Assembly: GCA_019747615.1 (NCBI GenBank)
Contig: JAIEQQ010000481.1
Span: 1 to 7,925 of the forward strand
Source: Phycisphaerales bacterium
GTDB lineage: Bacteria > Planctomycetota > Phycisphaerae > Phycisphaerales > UBA1924
Length of the DNA: 7,925 nt
Direction: 5' to 3'
Shown here: piece after piece, positions 1 to 6,003 of the stretch
Numbering within the stretch: position 1 is the stretch's first letter
Layout: each line of letters begins with the position of its first letter
Made by a program: the position numbers and the translations under genes
Notes under the pieces: model-generated
The model's database searches: none
Told to the model about the DNA's origin: nothing
What the model saw: only the letters and a program-made list of their open reading frames with translations

Positions 1-243
1 GATGACGAGGCGTTCTTCGTCGGTGAGCGCGCCGGGCTTCTGCAGGATCGCGTCAGGGATCTCGATCTTGCCGTAGTCGTGCAGGGCGGCGCCGCGGGTG
101 ATCCGCTCGATCGTCGGATGATCGAGCCCCGCGCGATCGGCCAGCGCCCGGGCATAGAGCGCGACACGCCAGGTGTGCGCAGCGGTCGAGTGGTCTTTCA
201 CCTCGATCAGCCGCACCAGCGTCGCGATGACGTCGTTGTCCAC
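1..243 (-). CDS. HD-GYP-like phosphohydrolase, N-terminal part (cut by window edge)
   Basis: The 81 codons visible encode the first half of an HD-type metal-dependent phosphohydrolase domain of the HD-GYP kind, a family that typically hydrolyses c-di-GMP. An early helix with a conserved His and Arg (H23, R26 in HTWRVALYARALA) is followed by the metal-binding pair H55-D56 in LHDYGKIEIPDAIL, then KPGALTDEE at 69-77. This run is diagnostic of HD-GYP proteins. Tyr at position 57 replaces the more usual Ile or Val. The GYP motif would lie outside the window, so the subfamily and activity cannot be confirmed. I chose the GTG at 243 because GC at third codon positions is nearly saturated from there on. 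An in-frame GTG at 306 overlaps the mqnC stop (GTGA) and would add 21 residues with less typical codon use. Neither start has a strong ribosome binding site. The gene follows mqnC on the same strand and may be co-transcribed with it. Confidence 0.8.
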   Translation of the reverse strand, partial: MDNDVIATLVRLIEVKDHSTAAHTWRVALYARALADRAGLDHPTIERITRGAALHDYGKIEIPDAILQKPGALTDEERLVI

Positions 244-302
244 GCTCGAAGTGTACTTCCGATCGTGCGGAGTGCAGGGAATCTGGCACAAAACGAAAGC
301 GA

Positions 303-1817
303 TCACACGTTTGAAGCCCCAGCGCCCGCCACCGTCAGCGAGACCTTTGAGGCCTTCGGCGCCTGCTGGTGCATCTTTCGAGCCCGGTGGGCCGACCAAT
401 CGGTGACGCTGAGATCCGGCGACGATGCGCTGCCGTGGATCTTCAGGATGTCGTACGTGTTGTTCCGCTGCGCCGGCAGATGACCAGCACCGCGAATGAG
501 GTGGCAGAGCACCGGCTCGTCGAGGCAGTACGTCGTGCCCGCGGAGCTGACGACGTTCTCTTCCATCATCACGCTGCCCATGTCATTGGCGCCGTAGGCC
601 AGCGCGACCTGGCCGATGTGTGGGCCCATGGTCACCCAGCTTGCGCCGATGGAGTAGATGTTGTCCAGGTACAGGCGGCTGAGCGCCTGTGTGCGGAGGT
701 AGTCGGTGCTGCCGCTCATGCGGACGCGCTTGCCAAAGAGGTTGGCGGTGGGGTAGGCGCTTCGGTCCATGGCGTCGTAGTTGAACACATCGGCGGCGCG
801 CTGGCCCGCGGGCGCGCCGCGTTGATCGGCGCCCGGGGCGCCAAAGGCCCACGCGCGAGCGACCGCGTCGCCCGGGAACTCTTGGGCAAGCTCGCGCTCG
901 TCAGCGCCCCAATCCGGCACGCGCCCCAGGGGCGTGTTCTCTCGCTGAAAGGGCCACGAAATGAACGACACGTAGTGCCCGTGCGGTGAGGTCGAGCCCG
1001 CGACCGCGTCGCCCCGGCGGGCGAGCGACTTGTCCTGCCACTGCCGCACCATGTCCATGTGATGCACGCGATCGGCGGGGCCCTCGATGTGGCCGAACAT
1101 CATCGTCGCGCTGGTGAACATGCCCAGAGAATGGGCCGCGTGCATGACCGTGAGCCAGCTCTCGGCGTCGCACTTGCCCAGGCCGATCTTGCGGCGAACG
1201 GGGTCGGCGAAGATCTCGCCGCCGCCGCCGGGGAGTGAGTCGAGGCCCGCGTCTTTGAGTCGGACGAGCACCCAGCGGACCTTGTCTTCGAGCGAGTCCC
1301 CCGGCGGGTTGAAGAAGTGGACAAACTCGATCATCTCCGGCGGGCTGAAGGCGTGAACGTGGACGCGCGGGAACTTGGACTTGATCGACGTGAGCAGCTC
1401 GGTGTACCAGCTCAAGGGCAGCGCCGGGTTCATTCCGCCCTGCATCAGGATCTGCGTGCCGCCGATGGCGACGAGCTCGGCGATCTTCTCGTGAATCGTC
1501 TCGTGCGAGAGCGTGTACGCGTCGCTGTCGCCCTCGTCGCGCCGGAAGGCGCAGAACGTGCACCGGGCGTTGCAGACGTTCGTGTAGTTGATGTTGCGAT
1601 CGATCACGTACGTGCGGATGTGGTCCGCATGCAGCCGGCGGCAGCGCGCATCGGCCCAGCGGCCAAGCTCGCTCAGGGGCATCTGGTGGTAGAGCTGAAT
1701 CGCCTGCGCCGGCGTCAGGCGCGCAACGCCGTGAACGACGGCGTCGAGCAGACCCGCATCGAGCGCGTCGAGGTGGCCGTGGGTCGCAGGGTGTGGGTTC
1801 AGGAGCGTCTGTGGCAT
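303..1817 (-). CDS. mqnC: Cyclic dehypoxanthinyl futalosine synthase (radical SAM, MqnC)
   Basis: Predicted 504-residue cytoplasmic radical-SAM enzyme of the futalosine route to menaquinone, which cyclises dehypoxanthine futalosine. The cluster ligands C82, C86 and C89 sit in NINYTNVCNARCTFCAF. Other MqnC-type landmarks are MQGGMNP (125-131), HAFSPPE (155-161), SLPGGGGEIFAD (194-205), ATMMFGHIE (237-245), FISWPFQREN (285-294) and a C-terminal block ASWVTMGPHIGQVALAYGANDMGS...EENVV (392-423). SLPGGGGEI together with the last block favours MqnC over its relative MqnE. It is well over 100 residues longer than a usual MqnC (about 360-400). Extra sequence lies at about 1-35, 265-280 and 300-370, with a tail after about 462. 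The frame is open up to a TTG at 1883, but that TTG is the -35 element of a good promoter, so I start at the ATG at 1817, which has no clear Shine-Dalgarno. The HD-GYP-like gene follows directly. Confidence 0.92.
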   Translation of the reverse strand: MPQTLLNPHPATHGHLDALDAGLLDAVVHGVARLTPAQAIQLYHQMPLSELGRWADARCRRLHADHIRTYVIDRNINYTNVCNARCTFCAFRRDEGDSDAYTLSHETIHEKIAELVAIGGTQILMQGGMNPALPLSWYTELLTSIKSKFPRVHVHAFSPPEMIEFVHFFNPPGDSLEDKVRWVLVRLKDAGLDSLPGGGGEIFADPVRRKIGLGKCDAESWLTVMHAAHSLGMFTSATMMFGHIEGPADRVHHMDMVRQWQDKSLARRGDAVAGSTSPHGHYVSFISWPFQRENTPLGRVPDWGADERELAQEFPGDAVARAWAFGAPGADQRGAPAGQRAADVFNYDAMDRSAYPTANLFGKRVRMSGSTDYLRTQALSRLYLDNIYSIGASWVTMGPHIGQVALAYGANDMGSVMMEENVVSSAGTTYCLDEPVLCHLIRGAGHLPAQRNNTYDILKIHGSASSPDLSVTDWSAHRARKMHQQAPKASKVSLTVAGAGASNV

Positions 1818-1854
1818 GCGTCGTCGATCCGAATGGAGACTGGGCGAACTTTCA

Positions 1855-1883
1855 ATGATAAGTGAAACTTTGGCGGAAATCAA
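1855..1883 (-). promoter_or_regulatory. Sigma70-like promoter of mqnC
   Basis: On the minus strand, TTGATT (1883-1878) and TATCAT (1860-1855) are separated by exactly 17 bp. They match the -35 and -10 consensus at 4/6 and 5/6 positions. Transcription would begin near 1848, giving a leader of about 30 nt before the ATG at 1817. A weak inverted repeat, TTTCA (1850-1854) and TGAAA (1863-1867), brackets the -10 element and could be a regulator site. The elements are seen directly; promoter activity is inferred. Confidence 0.55.
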
Positions 1884-1895
1884 GTGAACCGAAGC

Positions 1896-1924
1896 TTGTA
1901 GAATACTGTAAAACAGGATATATT
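1896..1924 (+). promoter_or_regulatory. Sigma70-like promoter of the DoxX-like gene, with overlapping dyad
   Basis: TTGTAG (1896-1901) and TATATT (1919-1924) are separated by 17 bp. The -10 matches consensus at 5/6 and the -35 at only 3/6. Start of transcription would be near 1931, about 20 nt before the AGGAGG at 1952. The spacer contains the inverted repeat CTGT-AAA-ACAG (1906-1916), flanked by GAATA (1901-1905) and TATTC (1921-1925) with a 4-nt asymmetry. A protein bound there would cover the promoter. The -35 box is only 12 bp from that of the divergent mqnC promoter. Confidence 0.5.
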
Positions 1925-1951
1925 CGTGTTTGGCAGTACCGATTGTCCCGC

Positions 1952-1957
1952 AGGAGG
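1952..1957 (+). promoter_or_regulatory. Ribosome binding site fixing a TTG start
   Basis: A full AGGAGG lies 6 nt upstream of the TTG at 1964. It is the best Shine-Dalgarno in the window and decides the start of the DoxX-like gene over the upstream open frame and the later ATG at 2030. Confidence 0.8.
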
Positions 1958-1963
1958 TGTGCT

Positions 1964-2503
1964 TTGGAGACCACTCGTGACGCTTGGGAGATCAACTTCG
2001 AGAGGCTCGACGTCTTCGTCGCCCGGTCGATGCGCCGCTTGGCGATGCCAGCGGCGAGGGTGGCTCTGGCGGTGGTGTTCATCTGGTTCGGGGCGCTCAA
2101 GGTCTTTGGCGCGAGCCCGGCGATCGAGCTGGTGACGCGCACGGTGTATTGGGTGGATCCGGCGTGGTTCGTGCCGTTGCTTGGCTGGTGGGAGGTTGCA
2201 ATCGGCGTGTGCGTGCTGGACCCGCTGTGGTGGGTGCGTTGGGCGCGCGATGGCGAATCGCGCGGGGGCTGGTGTACGCGGATCGGCTTGTTGCTGTTGT
2301 TCCTGCAGATGCCGGGGACCTTTCTGCCGCTGGTGCTGTTGCCATCAGTGTGCTTTCAGAGCAACGGCGCGCCGACGCTCGAGGGGCAGTACATCGTCAA
2401 GAACCTGGCGTTGATCGCGGCGACGCTGTTCGTCGGCGGTGCTGTTGGCACCGGTCGCGCTGCGACCGGCGTGGCGCAAGGTGTGCGCGTTCGGCGCGCG
2501 TGA
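1964..2503 (+). CDS. DoxX-like small integral membrane protein
   Basis: A 179-residue predicted inner-membrane protein with about four membrane segments, near residues 30-48, 67-85, 105-128 and 144-163. The features FIWFGALKVFGASPA (39-53), LGWWEVAIG (73-81) and PTLEGQYIVKNLALIAA (137-153) resemble the DoxX/DoxD-like superfamily. The biochemical role of most members is unknown; some are tied to quinol oxidase or redox functions. Translation from TTG is set by the perfect AGGAGG upstream; the ATG at 2030 (residue 23) is the alternative. It is transcribed away from mqnC, from its own promoter-like sequence. The stop codon lies in the loop of a GC hairpin, GCGCG-TGAT-CGCGC (2496-2509), followed by GGGG/CCCC (2513-2526), but there is no T-run, so a factor-independent terminator is not clear. 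I cannot assign a specific function. Confidence 0.75.
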   Translation: METTRDAWEINFERLDVFVARSMRRLAMPAARVALAVVFIWFGALKVFGASPAIELVTRTVYWVDPAWFVPLLGWWEVAIGVCVLDPLWWVRWARDGESRGGWCTRIGLLLLFLQMPGTFLPLVLLPSVCFQSNGAPTLEGQYIVKNLALIAATLFVGGAVGTGRAATGVAQGVRVRRA

Positions 2504-2632
2504 TCGCGCAAAGGGGTGTTCGCCCCGTGGCCATTTCTGCGGTGTGCGTGCGCCGACATCCGATGCAACCAGCCGACAAGGGAGCGGACGCGACGGGCCG
2601 GAGGCTTGGCGACCGCTTCGACGAGGTGCACC

Positions 2633-3247
2633 ATGAGCGAGCAGGATGCTCCGGGGACGAACGATCCGATCACTGGCGGCGCCGCGAACGACCCGCTTGA
2701 AGCGCTGAAGACTGCGCAGGAGGCGATCAAGGCGGCGCAGGCAATGGCCGACACGGGCGCGGCGAAGTCGTCCTCGCCAGCGCCTGCCGCGGCACCCGCG
2801 ATGGCGATGGGCGCGATCGGGGGGCCGAAAGTCAGCGACGAAGAAGCCGAGGCCCAGATGCTGGCGGCGATGGGCATGAGCGCTGCGCCAAGCTCCCCGG
2901 CACCGGCCGCGCCGTCGAGTGCGCCGCCAGCACCCGCGCCGAGCGCGTCGAGCGCAAAGGCGTTCGCGATGCCCGATCTCGGCGGCAGCCCGGCAGCGAG
3001 GGCGCCCGAAGCGATCGACATGCTGGGCGATGTGAACCTGCACGTGAAGATCGAGCTTGGCCGCACGCGGATGCTCGTCGAAGACGTGCTGCGCCTCGGC
3101 GAGGGCTCCGTCGTTGAGCTGGACAAGCTTGCGGGCGATCCGGTGGATGTCTTTGTCAATGACCGGCCGGTGGCGCGCGGCGAGGTGCTGGTGCTGAACG
3201 ACAACTTCTGCGTGCGCATCAGCGAGATCATCCGCACGCAGGAGTGA
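2633..3247 (+). CDS. fliN: Flagellar motor switch / C-ring protein FliN
   Basis: A 204-residue protein. The C-terminal 77 residues (128-204) form the SpoA domain that builds the bottom of the flagellar C-ring, binds FliM and helps dock export complexes: VNLHVKIELGRTRMLVEDVLRLGEGSVVELDK, then DPVDVFVNDRPVARGEVLVLNDNFCVRISEI. This is the canonical FliN signature. Residues 1-127 are longer than in a minimal FliN and consist of an Ala-rich helix (22-40), an Ala/Ser/Pro linker, an acidic helix with DEEAEAQMLAAMG (near 68-80) and a second Ala/Pro/Ser linker to about 115. The ATG is preceded by GAGGTG at 2623-2628 with 4 nt spacing. It opens the flagellar cluster 129 bp after the DoxX-like gene, without fliM beside it. 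No convincing promoter was found in that gap, though the change of function suggests one. Confidence 0.93.
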   Translation: MSEQDAPGTNDPITGGAANDPLEALKTAQEAIKAAQAMADTGAAKSSSPAPAAAPAMAMGAIGGPKVSDEEAEAQMLAAMGMSAAPSSPAPAAPSSAPPAPAPSASSAKAFAMPDLGGSPAARAPEAIDMLGDVNLHVKIELGRTRMLVEDVLRLGEGSVVELDKLAGDPVDVFVNDRPVARGEVLVLNDNFCVRISEIIRTQE

Positions 3248-3316
3248 GCGCGGGGCGTGCCAGCGGGGGGTGTGGCGGCGTTTGAGTGTGAGCTTGCGAA
3301 GTCCACGGGTTTGACG

Positions 3317-3331
3317 CACCTCGGAGAGGTG
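3317..3331 (+). other. Hairpin in the fliN-fliO spacer
   Basis: CACCTC-GGA-GAGGTG is a perfect 6-bp inverted repeat with a 3-nt loop, extendable by a G-U and a C-G pair to 3315-3333. It lies 26 nt before the fliO start. No T-run follows, so it is not a typical terminator. A second small hairpin, GGCC-AGGAA-GGCC (3341-3353), puts the fliO Shine-Dalgarno in its loop. Either could affect message stability or fliO translation; this is inference. Confidence 0.4.
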
Positions 3332-3357
3332 TGGATGAAAGGCCAGGAAGGCCAGCG

Positions 3358-4452
3358 ATGAAGAACACGATCACCAGTGTGGTGTTGGCCGCGGCGTTGT
3401 GTTTGCCGATCGGCTGCGCGTGGGGGCAAGAGGCGGTGCATCTGGTCGGGCCGGACCCAATCAGCGCGCTGGTGGATGCTCGCGAGCGATCGAAGATGCG
3501 AGAGGCGGCGCCGCTGGCTGGCAGCGTCCGTGAGGATGCTGGCGTGGGCGGGGCGATTCCAGGGCGATCGCAGGTGACGCCGGCGGTGCGCTCGTCGACC
3601 GAGGCGAGGCCATTGGGCGCGAGCGTCGGTGCTGAGGGTGATCGCGACGCGGCCGGCGTTGCGTCCTCGAGTGGCTTTGGTGCGCTGCTGAGCATGGCGC
3701 TGCCGCTCGGCGCCGTGATCGTGCTGCTGCTGGGCTGCATGGTGCTGTTGAAACGCGTGATGGGCACGAGCTCGAGCCTCGCGGCGTCGCTGGGCCCGGC
3801 GGGGCGTGCGCCGGGTGGAGTGCTCGAGGTACTGGGCCGGTATCCGGTCGCCAAGGGGCAGTTGCTGGTGTTGATCAAGATCGATCGGCGCGTGCTGCTG
3901 GTGGGCCACAGTGCGCCGGGGCGCGGCATGGCCGGCGTCGGCGGTGGATTCTCGACGTTGTGCGAGATCACCGATCCTGAAGAAGTCGCGGCAGTGCTTC
4001 GCAAGGTTGAGGATGGCGATGGCAAGAGTGCGTCGGCTCGGTTTGGCGCGATGCTGCAGCGCAAGGGTGCGTTTGAGAGCAGCGATGAGATTGAGCGGCG
4101 CTCCGCCGCGGACTTGGGGATGCAGGATGTGGCGCCGTCGCGCGGGCGGCGGGTTGACCGCTCGGCTGATGGCGATGTGACGGAGATGTGGGACGAGAAC
4201 GCCTCGGGCGCGACGGACCTTCTGGCGGAGTTTGATGACGCGGGCGCGAGCCACGGGAACGGGCGGGTCAGCGCGCGGGTCGATGTGCGCCGGGGCGCGT
4301 CGAGCGGCGGCGAGCCGAATGGCGGATCGATGAGCACGTCGCCACAGGACGAGCAGACGCTGAGTTTCGCGCAGATCCGCGCGCGATTGAACGGCTTGCA
4401 CGGGCGGAGTGTTGGCGGCGGCACCAGCGGCGGATTCGGAGGTGTCGCGTGA
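3358..4452 (+). CDS. fliO: Flagellar export-gate assembly protein FliO (enlarged)
   Basis: A 364-residue predicted inner-membrane protein in the fliO position directly before fliP. FliO helps stabilise and assemble the FliP ring. In order: a Sec-type signal sequence (1-23, MKNTITSVVLAAALCLPIGCAWG), an about 80-residue low-complexity periplasmic part, one membrane segment (about 107-131, LPLGAVIVLLLGCMVLLKRV), and a compact cytoplasmic FliO domain (about 154-217: LEVLGRYPVAKGQLLVLIKIDRRVLLVG...LCEITDPEEVAAVLRKV). After this comes an unusual hydrophilic tail of about 145 residues, ending in DEQTLSFAQIRARLNG. Typical FliO proteins are roughly 100-220 residues. AGGAAGG (3345-3351) ends 6 nt before the ATG. 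An in-frame GTG at 3331 lacks such support and would spoil the signal peptide. The stop overlaps the fliP start (GTGA), suggesting coupled translation. Confidence 0.85.
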   Translation: MKNTITSVVLAAALCLPIGCAWGQEAVHLVGPDPISALVDARERSKMREAAPLAGSVREDAGVGGAIPGRSQVTPAVRSSTEARPLGASVGAEGDRDAAGVASSSGFGALLSMALPLGAVIVLLLGCMVLLKRVMGTSSSLAASLGPAGRAPGGVLEVLGRYPVAKGQLLVLIKIDRRVLLVGHSAPGRGMAGVGGGFSTLCEITDPEEVAAVLRKVEDGDGKSASARFGAMLQRKGAFESSDEIERRSAADLGMQDVAPSRGRRVDRSADGDVTEMWDENASGATDLLAEFDDAGASHGNGRVSARVDVRRGASSGGEPNGGSMSTSPQDEQTLSFAQIRARLNGLHGRSVGGGTSGGFGGVA

Positions 4453-5477
4453 GAACGGTGTCACTCTCCACGCTGGTGCGTTCGGTGCTCGTCGCGATGG
4501 CGCTTGTGCTGGCGGTGGGTGTTGGCGGTGCGCGAGGTCAGTTGATTGAGGACGCGATGCGGGACATCTCGCCGGCGAACGTGATGGCGCCGGGGACGGT
4601 GCTGGGCGGGCCGCGGGTTGAGGGCATGGGCGGCGGGTTGAAGAGCGAGTCGGTGAATCCGATCTCGATCCTGGCGAGCGCTGCGGAGGCGTTGCCGGGC
4701 CAGGCCGATCCGATGACGGGCGAGAAGCGAGCGGGGCTGTCGACGGCGGTGAACGTGGTGGTGGTGCTCACGGTGATCGGGCTTGTGCCGACGATCATGC
4801 TGATGTGCACGTGCTTCCTGCGGATTGTGATCGTGCTGAGCTTGCTGAAGCAGGCGCTGGGCACGGCCCAGATGCCGCCGGGGCAGGTGATGCTGGGGCT
4901 GAGCCTCGTGCTCTCGCTGCTGGTGATGACGCCGACGATCGATCGCGTGAACCTCGAGGCGATCGGCCCCTACAAGCGCGGCGAGGTGAAGACCTACGAC
5001 GAGCTGTGGGACCGTGCGAAGCAGCCGCTGCGCGACTTCATGTTCGATCAGATCGAAGCGACGGGCAACTGGTCGAGCGTGTACGCGATGCTGAACTATC
5101 GCGGCTTTGACACGAGCGACCCGAGCCGGCTGACACGGGCGGACGTGGACATGGTGAGCCTGGTGCCGGCGTTCGTGCTGAGCGAGCTGAAGACCGCGTT
5201 CTTGATGGGCTTCAGAATCTACCTGCCGTTCCTGATCATCGACATGGTGATCAGCGCGCTGCTGATCAGCATGAGCATGATGATGCTGCCGCCGGTGCTG
5301 ATCTCGCTGCCGTTCAAGCTCTTGCTGTTTGTGTTGGTCGATGGCTGGCAGCTTGTGTGCGGCAGCTTGATGACGAGCTTCGTGACGCACCCGGTGGTGA
5401 CGAAACAGGCGTCGGCGTTGGTTGAGGGCGTGGGATGGTTTGGCGGCGGCGCGGGCGCGGCGATGGGGTTTGGGTGA
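4449..5477 (+). CDS. fliP: Flagellar export-gate protein FliP
   Basis: A 342-residue membrane protein. FliP forms the pentameric core of the export gate through which flagellar rod, hook and filament subunits pass. An N-terminal signal sequence (about 1-30) fits the cleaved signal known for FliP. Core motifs are LTVIGLVPTIMLMCTCFLRI (107-126), KQALGTAQMPPGQVMLGL (134-151), MTPTIDRVNLEAIGPYKRGEV (160-180), and the family signature LVPAFVLSELKTAFLMGFRIYLPFLIIDMVISALL (238-272), followed by MMMLPPVLISLPFKLLLFVLVDGWQL (277-302). It is about 90 residues longer than usual FliP (about 245-255). The extra sequence is an about 65-residue stretch between the signal and the first core segment, plus a Gly/Ala-rich C-terminal tail. 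The GTG start overlaps the fliO stop by 4 bp. The frame and neighbours leave little doubt about identity. Confidence 0.96.
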   Translation: MRTVSLSTLVRSVLVAMALVLAVGVGGARGQLIEDAMRDISPANVMAPGTVLGGPRVEGMGGGLKSESVNPISILASAAEALPGQADPMTGEKRAGLSTAVNVVVVLTVIGLVPTIMLMCTCFLRIVIVLSLLKQALGTAQMPPGQVMLGLSLVLSLLVMTPTIDRVNLEAIGPYKRGEVKTYDELWDRAKQPLRDFMFDQIEATGNWSSVYAMLNYRGFDTSDPSRLTRADVDMVSLVPAFVLSELKTAFLMGFRIYLPFLIIDMVISALLISMSMMMLPPVLISLPFKLLLFVLVDGWQLVCGSLMTSFVTHPVVTKQASALVEGVGWFGGGAGAAMGFG

Positions 5478-5482
5478 GTGGC

Positions 5483-5562
5483 GAGGGATTGGGGGACCGA
5501 GGGATCAAGGGATCAAGGGATCGAGGGATCGAGGGATCAAGGAACGACGGGACCGAGGGATT
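5483..5562 (+). repeat. Octamer tandem repeat, consensus RAGGGATC, ten units
   Basis: Ten consecutive 8-nt units keep exact register between fliP and fliQ: GAGGGATT, GGGGGACC, GAGGGATC, AAGGGATC twice, GAGGGATC twice, AAGGAACG, ACGGGACC, GAGGGATT. The central five differ only at the first base (A/G); the outer ones are degraded, as expected for an ageing tandem array. The array begins 5 nt after the fliP stop. The strand is arbitrary. A 5-bp inverted repeat, GGGTC/GACCC (5581-5598), follows before fliQ. Confidence 0.9.
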
Positions 5563-5632
5563 TGGGATCAGGAGGTCGCGGGGTCTCGACGATGACCCGA
5601 CTCGACGGGCAGGACCACGAAGGAGCAGGATG

Positions 5633-5911
5633 ATGTTGCAACTGACTTTGGCGATGGGAACGAACGATCAAGCGCTGGACCTCGTGCGAGATGTGCTGTT
5701 GATCACGCTGAAGATCTCGCTGCCGATCCTGCTGGCGGGCGTGGTGGTCGGCCTGATCGTCAGCATTGCGCAATCGGTGACGAGCATTCAGGATCAATCG
5801 CTGGTGTTTGTCCCCAAGATCGTGGTCATGCTCGTGGTGAGCATGGCGCTGATCCCGTGGATCGTCGCACGCCTCGTGGCGTTCACGACGGAGATGTTTG
5901 TGTTGAGGTGA
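5633..5911 (+). CDS. fliQ: Flagellar export-gate protein FliQ
   Basis: A 92-residue two-helix membrane protein (usual length about 89). FliQ subunits wrap around the FliP-FliR core of the export gate. Membrane segments lie at about 20-46 and 59-84. The conserved loop QSVTSIQDQSLVFVPK (47-62) matches the QIQEQTLSFVPK-type motif of the family, and the early ALDLVRDVLLITL matches its N-terminus. Two adjacent ATGs exist. AAGGAG at 5620-5625 is 7 nt before the second (5633) and 4 nt before the first (5630), so I prefer 5633; the choice changes one residue. The frame stays open upstream to 5435 through the octamer array, but that extension has no start signal and no family resemblance. The gene is separated from fliP by 155 nt, unusually far for these genes. 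Confidence 0.95.
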   Translation: MLQLTLAMGTNDQALDLVRDVLLITLKISLPILLAGVVVGLIVSIAQSVTSIQDQSLVFVPKIVVMLVVSMALIPWIVARLVAFTTEMFVLR

Positions 5912-5912
5912 G

Positions 5913-5943
5913 TCGGCAATCGGGATTCGGCAATCGGCAATCG
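5913..5943 (+). repeat. Heptamer tandem repeat TCGGCAA, four units plus a partial unit
   Basis: TCGGCAA, TCGGGAT, TCGGCAA, TCGGCAA, then TCG, in exact 7-nt register, beginning 1 nt after the fliQ stop. Three units are identical and one differs at two bases. A two-copy heptamer, TTCTGAC-TTGTGAC (5961-5974), follows in the same spacer. It merges into a GTGAC-GT-GTCAC inverted repeat (5970-5981). Confidence 0.85.
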
Positions 5944-6003
5944 TGTCATCTTCGGTCGGCTTCTGACTTGTGACGTGTCACGGACCTCGTTCTTCACTCT
6001 GCC

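Noticed and set aside
1818..1883. Upstream TTG start for mqnC at 1883
   Set aside because: The TTG is the -35 box of the predicted promoter, the added residues resemble no MqnC, and no ribosome binding site precedes it.
2496..2526. Terminator after the DoxX-like gene
   Set aside because: Two short GC stems are present but no T-run follows. Noted as structure only.
2529..2541. Possible sigma54 site (TGGCCATTTCTGC) upstream of fliN
   Set aside because: The GG and GC pairs are 8 nt apart, whereas sigma54 promoters need 10, and the flanking bases do not match.
2552..2579. GCCGACAT and GCCGACAA resembling the sigma28 -10 element upstream of fliN
   Set aside because: No TAAA-like -35 element stands at the required distance from either one.
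2356..4464. Very long minus-strand open frame opposite fliN and fliO
   Set aside because: High-GC antisense shadow. It is rich in Arg, Ala, His and Pro, has no domain, and lies fully opposite two well-supported genes.
5435..5911. N-terminally extended FliQ reading through the octamer array
   Set aside because: The frame is open only because the repeats lack stops. There is no ribosome binding site, the extension is Gly/Arg repeat peptide, and FliQ has its own AAGGAG and ATG.
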